This document shows, in pieces, positions 5,944 to 9,807 of a stretch of DNA of 9,807 nt; the stretch's first letter is position 1; each line of letters opens with the position of its first letter. A program made the position numbers and the translations under genes. The notes under the pieces are model-generated. The model did not search any database. It was not told the DNA's origin and saw nothing but the letters and a program-made list of their open reading frames with translations. This DNA comes from Pseudomonadota bacterium (lineage in GTDB: Bacteria; Pseudomonadota; Alphaproteobacteria; Azospirillales; Azospirillaceae): assembly GCA_023416195.1 (NCBI GenBank), contig JAEZID010000327.1, positions 1 through 9,807 of the forward strand, read 5' to 3'.

Positions 5944-8145
5944 TCAGCGCGCGTGCTGGTCGAGGAACTGGCGGCAGTGGTCGAAGTCCTGCGTGACGAT
6001 CTCCGGCAGATCCACGCCTTTGCGTTCGGCGAGGCTGCGGGCGAAGGCGACCATGCGCTCGGTCGGCGCCTTGCGCCGGGCCGAGGTAGAGGGCGCTGGG
6101 GTCGGCGCGGACGCTTCCGGGATCGGCGCTACGGCGGTCTTGGCCTTGCGCGTGCGGCGCGGTTTGACGGTGGCCGTCCCGTCCACGGGAACCATCGCCT
6201 TGGCGGTCTTGCCAGTCTTGGCGGGTGCGCGGGTGCGGGGAGCGCCGGTGGCGCGGCGGCGGCCGACGCCGCCGCGGCCGGCGCGCACGGGGCCGGTTAC
6301 GCCGAGATCGACGGCAGGTCCCTGGTTGCCGAGAAGGGCGCCGATCAGACGGACGGCCTCGTCGGAGATGCCGTCGATGACCGCGCGGAAATCGGCGCGG
6401 CCGGTGACGACGTCGTCCAGGCGCATTTCCCAGAGGGCGGTGGTGCCGGGATCGACCAGGGCCGGGGCGGCGGCGCGCAGTGTTTCGAACAGTTGCAGGC
6501 CGGCGGGGGTGGGAACCAGCCATTTGCCGTCGGCGCCCAGAAGGTTCTGCCTTCTCAGGCCCTTGATCACCTCGGCGCGGGTGGCGGGGGTGCCGATGCC
6601 CTTGGCTTCCTTCAGGCGGTCGCGCAGAGCCGGATCCTCGACGAAGCGCCAGGCGTTCTGCATGGCGTCCACCAGCGTGCCTTCGTTGTAGCGCGGCGGC
6701 GCCTGGGTGCGCTTGGCCTCCACCTTGGGGTCGGAGAGGGTGGCGGGCTCGCCGTGGGCGAGGGGCGGGAGGGTCTGTTCGGCCTCGTCCTCCGGCTTGC
6801 CCTCGGCCTCGGCGGAGGCGAAGGCGGCTTTCCAGCCGAGCTTCAGCGGAATGCGGCCGACCGCGCGGAACGGCACCGGCCGGCCGTCCACGGGAACGTC
6901 CATCAGGACGGTGGTCTGGCGGTACTCGTAATCAGGCATGACGGCGGCGAGGTAGGAGCGGCAGATCAGCGCGTACAGCCGCTTCTCGTCGTCGGTCAGG
7001 CGGTTGAGGCGCGACTCCAGGTCGTCCAGCACGTTGACGTTCGGGACGATGGCGTGGTGCGACACGCCCTCCAGCGCGCGGTCGCAGAAATGCCCGGACT
7101 TGCCCTTGCGGATGACGGGGCGGGAGATGTCCAGATGCGCGAAGCCGCGCAGGCGCGTCAGCGCGCCGACGATGGCCGGCACGTCGGCGATCTGGTTTTC
7201 CGACAGGTAGCGCGCCTCGGCGCGGGGGTAGGTGATGAGCTTCTTGCCCTCGCCGTCGTAAAGCTCCTGGGCGACGGCCAGCGTGCGGTCGGCGGTCCAG
7301 CCCCAGCGCTGGCCGCAGGTCTTTTGCAGGGAGGGCAGGTCGTAGAGCTTCGGCGGGGCCTGCCGCTTTTCCTCGACCTCCACGGAAAGGGGGCCGGTGT
7401 GGCCGGAGGCGGCCTTGGCGATGGCCTCGGCGCGGGCGCGGTCCTTGATGCGGTCTTTCGGCGGCGGCGCGTGGCGCATCTGGAAGGATCCGGCGGCGAC
7501 GGTGGCGGTCGCCACGACCTCGAAATAATCCTCCGGTTTGAAGTTGCGGATCTCCAGTTCGCGCAGGCAGACGATGGCGAGGGTCGGAGTCTTCACCCGG
7601 CCGATGCCGATGACGCCGCGCGCACCGGGGGCGAGCAGCGTCTTGGTCGCCGTGCGGGTCAGGGAGAGGTTGAAGATCTGGTCGGCCTGCTGGCGCGCGA
7701 CGGCGGCCTCGTAGAGTGGGCGCAGTTCGGCGTTGGGCTTCAGCCGGGCGAAGGCGTCGCGGATCGTCTTGGGATCCTGCGCGGTGAAGAGCGCCCGATG
7801 AACCCGGCCACGGTACTTGTAATGTTCAAGAATTTCCTGCCCGATCAACTGCCCCTCGCGGTCGCAGTCGGTGGCGAGGATCACCTGATCGCAGGCCTTC
7901 AGGGCGGCGGCGATGGCGCTGAGCTTCGCCGCCTTGTTGCCGCCGCTGTCGGGGCGGGTGGGATAGAGGCCGTCCGGCTTCAGCAGGGCGGGCGACCAGC
8001 GCTTCCAGGCCGGATCCACCTCCTCCGGTTCGGCGAGGCGGAGCAGGTGCCCCTCGGCCGGCAGGATGCGGCCGAAGCGCTCGCCGAGCGCGGCGCGGAG
8101 ATCCTTTGCCTGACTGGATTTCTCGGTGATGATGAGCGTGGCCAT
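5944..8145 (-). CDS. topB: Type IA DNA topoisomerase (topoisomerase III-like)
   Basis: A 733-residue topoisomerase that relaxes negative supercoils and decatenates DNA through a 5'-phosphotyrosine intermediate. The TOPRIM domain shows TEKSSQAKDL at the N-terminus (Glu8) and LATDCDREGQLIGQEIL with Asp93, Asp95 and Glu97. RQQADQIFNLSLTR and GRVKTPTL follow. The catalytic Tyr306 sits in LITYPRAEARYL, where most relatives read YPRTD or YPRSD; later come EGVSHHAIVP and GIGTPATRAEVIKGL. The N-terminus (EKSSQAK) and lack of zinc fingers fit TopB rather than TopA. Residues from about 606 to 694 are a basic, Ala/Pro/Arg/Lys-rich linker, ending in a conserved-looking cap (ERMVAFARSLAERKGVDLP and FDHCRQFLDQH). 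The frame stays open to 8220, but ATG 8145 begins the family homology. No Shine-Dalgarno precedes it; a promoter fits a leaderless mRNA. Confidence 0.93.
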   Translation of the reverse strand: MATLIITEKSSQAKDLRAALGERFGRILPAEGHLLRLAEPEEVDPAWKRWSPALLKPDGLYPTRPDSGGNKAAKLSAIAAALKACDQVILATDCDREGQLIGQEILEHYKYRGRVHRALFTAQDPKTIRDAFARLKPNAELRPLYEAAVARQQADQIFNLSLTRTATKTLLAPGARGVIGIGRVKTPTLAIVCLRELEIRNFKPEDYFEVVATATVAAGSFQMRHAPPPKDRIKDRARAEAIAKAASGHTGPLSVEVEEKRQAPPKLYDLPSLQKTCGQRWGWTADRTLAVAQELYDGEGKKLITYPRAEARYLSENQIADVPAIVGALTRLRGFAHLDISRPVIRKGKSGHFCDRALEGVSHHAIVPNVNVLDDLESRLNRLTDDEKRLYALICRSYLAAVMPDYEYRQTTVLMDVPVDGRPVPFRAVGRIPLKLGWKAAFASAEAEGKPEDEAEQTLPPLAHGEPATLSDPKVEAKRTQAPPRYNEGTLVDAMQNAWRFVEDPALRDRLKEAKGIGTPATRAEVIKGLRRQNLLGADGKWLVPTPAGLQLFETLRAAAPALVDPGTTALWEMRLDDVVTGRADFRAVIDGISDEAVRLIGALLGNQGPAVDLGVTGPVRAGRGGVGRRRATGAPRTRAPAKTGKTAKAMVPVDGTATVKPRRTRKAKTAVAPIPEASAPTPAPSTSARRKAPTERMVAFARSLAERKGVDLPEIVTQDFDHCRQFLDQHAR
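8106..8133 (+). promoter_or_regulatory. Candidate promoter of the serine protease gene
   Basis: TTGCCT at 8106-8111 and GATGAT at 8128-8133 are spaced by 16 bp, each matching 4 of 6 consensus positions. They lie inside the first codons of topB on the opposite strand. Initiation near 8140 would leave a leader of about 25 nt containing the GGAGAA ribosome binding site. Since only 20 bp separate the two start codons, the protease promoter must overlap topB somewhere, but this exact placement is weak. Confidence 0.25.
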
Positions 8146-8149
8146 GGCC

Positions 8150-8155
8150 GGAGAA
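8150..8155 (+). promoter_or_regulatory. Ribosome binding site of the serine protease gene
   Basis: GGAGAA lies 10 nt before ATG 8166. Bases 8152-8155 are at the same time part of the candidate -10 element of topB on the other strand. Confidence 0.5.
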
Positions 8156-8180
8156 TACGCCGAAGATGAAAACGTATCAA
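8152..8180 (-). promoter_or_regulatory. Candidate topB promoter giving a leaderless transcript
   Basis: On the minus strand TTGATA (8180-8175, 5 of 6 consensus matches) is followed after exactly 17 bp by TATTCT (8157-8152, 4 of 6), then by CCGGCC and the topB ATG. Initiation at the usual 7 bp after the -10 element falls on the A of that ATG. There is no Shine-Dalgarno between the -10 element and the start codon. The promoter lies within the first five codons and the leader of the divergent protease gene. Confidence 0.5.
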
Positions 8181-8936
8181 GAACGCGCCGTCCTTCTTGC
8201 GCTGCTGCTGTTCGCCGCACCCGCGTTGGCTCAGAAGCCGCTGCTGCCGGGCGTCGGGGCGGAGGATGGGCGGGTGACGGTGGATGCCGGACAGGATCCG
8301 TGGCGCAGCCTCGTGCGGGTGCAGACGAATCTGGCCGGGCGCTGCACGGGGGTGCTGGTGGCGCCGACGAAGGTCGTCACCGCCGCGCACTGCCTGTTCA
8401 ACGGGCGGACCCGGCGCTACCTGCCGGCCTCGTCGCTGCACGTCCTGTTCGGCTACGCCAAGGGCGAGTACCGGCGGCATGTGACGGTGGACTCGTTAAC
8501 GACCGACCCCGCGCACGATCCGGCGCTGCCGGCGGGGCGGGCGATGGCGACGGACTGGGCGGTGCTGACGCTGAGCGAGCCGGCCCCGGCCGACGTGCCG
8601 CCGCTGGCGCTGTCCGAGTCCCCGCCGCCGCCGGGTCTGGCGTTGCGGCTGGGCGGCTACAGTCAGGACAAGGCGCAGATTCTCACCGCCGACACGGACT
8701 GCCGGGCGCTGGGCATCGGGCAGGCGCCGGGTGGGCCGGTGCTGGTGCACGACTGCGCGGGCACGCGCGGAACCAGCGGCGCGGCGTTGCTGGCGGAACG
8801 CGGCGGCGTCTGGAGCGTTGTCGGAATCGCCGTGGCGGTCGCGGCGGACAGCGGAGCGAATCGCCGCAATTTCGCGGTGCCTTCGGCCGTTTTCGCCCCC
8901 GTCATACGGGAAAACGCCGACGCGGGGCAGCCTTGA
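8166..8936 (+). CDS. Exported trypsin/V8-like serine protease
   Basis: A 256-residue protein with a clear Sec signal peptide (VLLALLLFAAPALA, cleavage before QKPLLPG, around residue 22). The chymotrypsin-fold catalytic triad is complete: His75 in VTAAHC, Asp130 in ATDWAVLTL and Ser204 in GTRGTSGAAL. Cysteines 60 and 76 (GRC and AAHC) and 179 and 197 (DTDC and VHDC) are placed as two disulfides. The GTSGAA site departs from trypsin GDSGGP and resembles the V8/glutamyl-endopeptidase branch, so the specificity is open. There is no PDZ domain or transmembrane anchor, hence it is not a DegP-type protease; it is expected to be periplasmic or secreted. ATG 8166 is supported by the signal peptide and by GGAGAA upstream. 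The gene is divergent from topB across 20 bp and ends in a likely terminator. Confidence 0.9.
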   Translation: MKTYQERAVLLALLLFAAPALAQKPLLPGVGAEDGRVTVDAGQDPWRSLVRVQTNLAGRCTGVLVAPTKVVTAAHCLFNGRTRRYLPASSLHVLFGYAKGEYRRHVTVDSLTTDPAHDPALPAGRAMATDWAVLTLSEPAPADVPPLALSESPPPPGLALRLGGYSQDKAQILTADTDCRALGIGQAPGGPVLVHDCAGTRGTSGAALLAERGGVWSVVGIAVAVAADSGANRRNFAVPSAVFAPVIRENADAGQP

Positions 8937-8956
8937 ACGGCAGCACCGCATTTTTT
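8922..8956 (+). terminator. Probable intrinsic terminator of the protease gene
   Basis: A stem pairs 8922-8932 with 8939-8949 (9 pairs with two single mismatches) around the loop TTGAAC, and is followed after one A by six T residues (8951-8956). The protease stop codon TGA (8934-8936) lies in the loop. This is the closest thing to a textbook Rho-independent terminator in the window, and it implies that ridA has its own promoter. Confidence 0.5.
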
Positions 8957-9023
8957 GCTAGGTCGCCGCATCTGAATCGCATAGACGTACGCGCGTCGAA
9001 GTCCCGTTACCGGAGCCCTATCC

Positions 9024-9371
9024 ATGTCTATCCAGCGCTTCCATCCCGGACCGCGCATGAGCCAGATGGTCGTCCACAACGGCACGGTCTATCTGGCCGG
9101 TCAGGTGGCCGATGATCCGACTCCGGACGTGGAGACGCAGACCCGCCAGATTCTGGGGCAGATCGACGCCCTGCTGGCCGAGGCCGGCACCGACAAGAGC
9201 AAGCTGCTGTCCGCCACCATTTATCTGACGGACATCGCGACGTTCGGCGCCATGAACAAGGCGTGGGAAGCGTGGGTCGACACGGCCAACACGCCGGCCC
9301 GCGCCACGGTCGAGGCCGCCCTCGCCGCGCCGGAGTATCTCGTTGAAATTCAGGTTATCGCGGCTAAATAA
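9024..9371 (+). CDS. RidA family reactive imine/enamine deaminase
   Basis: A 115-residue single-domain protein of the RidA/YjgF/UK114 family, slightly shorter than E. coli RidA (128). Typical features are VYLAGQVADD near residue 22, TRQILGQIDALLAEAG, the AT-YLTDIATFGAMNKAWEAW region, and the active-site Arg93 in PARATVEA with Glu108 in YLVEIQVIA. In the family this Arg binds the carboxylate of 2-aminoacrylate-type enamines made by PLP enzymes such as threonine/serine dehydratase. Hydrolysis to 2-ketoacids and ammonia protects those enzymes. It works as a cytoplasmic trimer. ATG 9024 is preceded by CGGAG with 8-nt spacing. It stands alone here: a terminator lies upstream and hairpins downstream. 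Rid subfamily members differ in substrate, so the exact subgroup is not certain. Confidence 0.92.
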   Translation: MSIQRFHPGPRMSQMVVHNGTVYLAGQVADDPTPDVETQTRQILGQIDALLAEAGTDKSKLLSATIYLTDIATFGAMNKAWEAWVDTANTPARATVEAALAAPEYLVEIQVIAAK

Positions 9372-9378
9372 GGCCGCG
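9359..9378 (+). terminator. Short hairpin around the ridA stop codon
   Basis: CGCGGC at 9359-9364 and GCCGCG at 9373-9378 form a perfect 6-bp stem; the 8-nt loop contains the TAA stop codon. No T-run follows, so this is at best a weak or Rho-assisted terminator. Confidence 0.25.
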
Positions 9379-9421
9379 TGAACGGGGCGACCCGGCTACC
9401 TCGGTTGGGGTTTGCCGGCGT

Positions 9422-9442
9422 GGCCCACAAGCTGTGAGGGCC
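9422..9442 (+). terminator. Hairpin downstream of ridA
   Basis: GGCCCACA (9422-9429) pairs with TGT and GGGCC in 9433-9442, with a 2-nt bulge and a 3-nt loop (AGC). The stem is strong but lacks a following T-run. It lies 50 bp after the ridA stop and may end that transcript. Confidence 0.3.
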
Positions 9443-9458
9443 TCGCGCTTCGAAAATT

Positions 9459-9480
9459 CCGGACGGGTTATCCCTTCCGG
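9459..9480 (+). terminator. Imperfect hairpin before the EF-G gene
   Basis: CCGGA-c-GGG (9459-9467) pairs with CCC-t-TCCGG (9472-9480) around loop TTAT, followed by TTTA. It is a candidate terminator for ridA read-through or part of the control region of the next gene. Confidence 0.3.
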
Positions 9481-9489
9481 TTTACGGAA

Positions 9490-9508
9490 TGTTAATCACG
9501 CCTTAACA
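9490..9508. promoter_or_regulatory. CtrA-type box upstream of the EF-G paralogue
   Basis: TGTTAA-N7-TTAACA is a perfect inverted repeat and contains TTAA-N7-TTAAC, an exact match to the full binding-site consensus of the alphaproteobacterial response regulator CtrA. It lies about 100 bp upstream of the EF-G start codon. All eight core bases are A or T in GC-rich DNA, which makes chance less likely, although intergenic DNA is locally richer in AT. No convincing -35/-10 pair could be placed around it, so whether it would activate or repress is open. Confidence 0.45.
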
Positions 9509-9604
9509 GATCGCCCGTAAAAACCCCGACCAACCACCCCAGCCGCCGGAGCGGACGACCGTCGTTGCGCTTCGATAGCCGCGTTACAGTAATGGACCCG
9601 CAAC

Positions 9605-9807
9605 ATGCCGCGCCAAACGCCTCTCTCTGACATCCGTAATATCGGCATCATCGCGCACGTCGATGCCGGCAAGACGACGACGACCGAGCGCATCCTGTAC
9701 TACACCGGCCGCAAGCACACGATCGTCGACGTGCACGCGACCAAGGACCTGAAGTCGTCGACCACGACCGACTACATGGAGCAGGAGCAGAAGCGCGGCA
9801 TCACCAT
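9605..9807 (+). CDS. Elongation factor G paralogue, N-terminal part
   Basis: The gene runs off the window; 67 full codons are visible. IRNIGIIAHVDAGKTTTTERILYYTGR is an EF-G GTPase N-terminus: the P-loop is AHVDAGKT (17-24), and MEQEQKRGIT carries the switch I threonine. LepA and TypA read HIDHGK or HVDHGK here, so they are excluded. Between VH and the MEQEQ motif this protein has VHATKDLKSSTTTDYMEQ instead of the usual VHDGAATMDWMEQ, about five residues longer. This suggests a divergent second EF-G (EF-G2 type) rather than the ribosomal-operon fusA, and no rps genes flank it. It would bind GTP and the ribosome in translocation or recycling. ATG 9605 begins the family homology; no strong Shine-Dalgarno is visible just upstream. 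Whether all five domains follow cannot be seen. Confidence 0.85.
   Translation, partial: MPRQTPLSDIRNIGIIAHVDAGKTTTTERILYYTGRKHTIVDVHATKDLKSSTTTDYMEQEQKRGIT

Noticed and set aside
5953..8169. Open frame of 738 codons on the plus strand, antisense to topB
   Set aside because: The sequence is low-complexity Gly/Ala/Arg/Val-rich with no domain, whereas the minus frame has complete topoisomerase motifs. Long antisense frames are common in GC-rich DNA.
8146..8220. Longer topoisomerase starting at 8220
   Set aside because: The extra 25 residues precede the invariant MATLIITEKS start and lie over the protease signal-peptide codons, where constraint is explained by the protease.
8933..8961. ridA promoter TTGAAC-N17-TGCTAG
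   Set aside because: The -10 matches the consensus at only two positions, and the T-run in it is better explained as the end of the protease terminator.
9605..9807. LepA (EF-4) or TypA/BipA instead of EF-G
   Set aside because: Those carry DHGK in the P-loop. Here it is DAGKTTTTERILYYTG, which is specific to EF-G.

Overview
This window looks like chromosomal (or chromid) DNA from a GC-rich alphaproteobacterium. The gene set and protein wording resemble Azospirillum and other Rhodospirillales. That assignment is an inference from high GC, GC-ending codons, a CtrA-type TTAA-N7-TTAA box and the protein families present; no marker gene is complete enough to prove it. Most of the window is ordinary core or conserved accessory sequence. 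I see no transposase, integrase, phage gene, CRISPR array or tRNA/rRNA.

Left part (1-2625, plus strand): the last 103 codons of cobalamin-dependent methionine synthase (metH) end in a very strong hairpin that contains the stop codon. Two further perfect inverted repeats follow. Next come a hotdog-fold acyl-CoA thioesterase, an exported pentapeptide-repeat protein and a soluble diguanylate cyclase (GGEEF).

Middle (2635-8145, minus strand): read in transcription order, these are a type IA DNA topoisomerase (TopB-like), a cytoplasmic molybdopterin/[4Fe-4S] oxidoreductase, and a class I nitronate monooxygenase. The diguanylate cyclase and the nitronate monooxygenase converge with only 9 bp between their stop codons.

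Right part (8166-9807, plus strand): an exported trypsin/V8-like serine protease is divergent from topB across a 20-bp gap. It is followed by a RidA-family imine/enamine deaminase and a 233-bp intergenic region with hairpins and a CtrA-type box. The window ends in the first 67 codons of an EF-G paralogue with an expanded switch I region.

The genes do not form one obvious pathway. The most interesting signals are regulatory. The topB start codon lies where transcription should begin from a good -35/-10 pair inside the protease gene, which suggests a leaderless mRNA. The -10 element of that promoter shares bases with the protease ribosome binding site on the other strand. The thioesterase gene shows a weaker version of the same leaderless arrangement.
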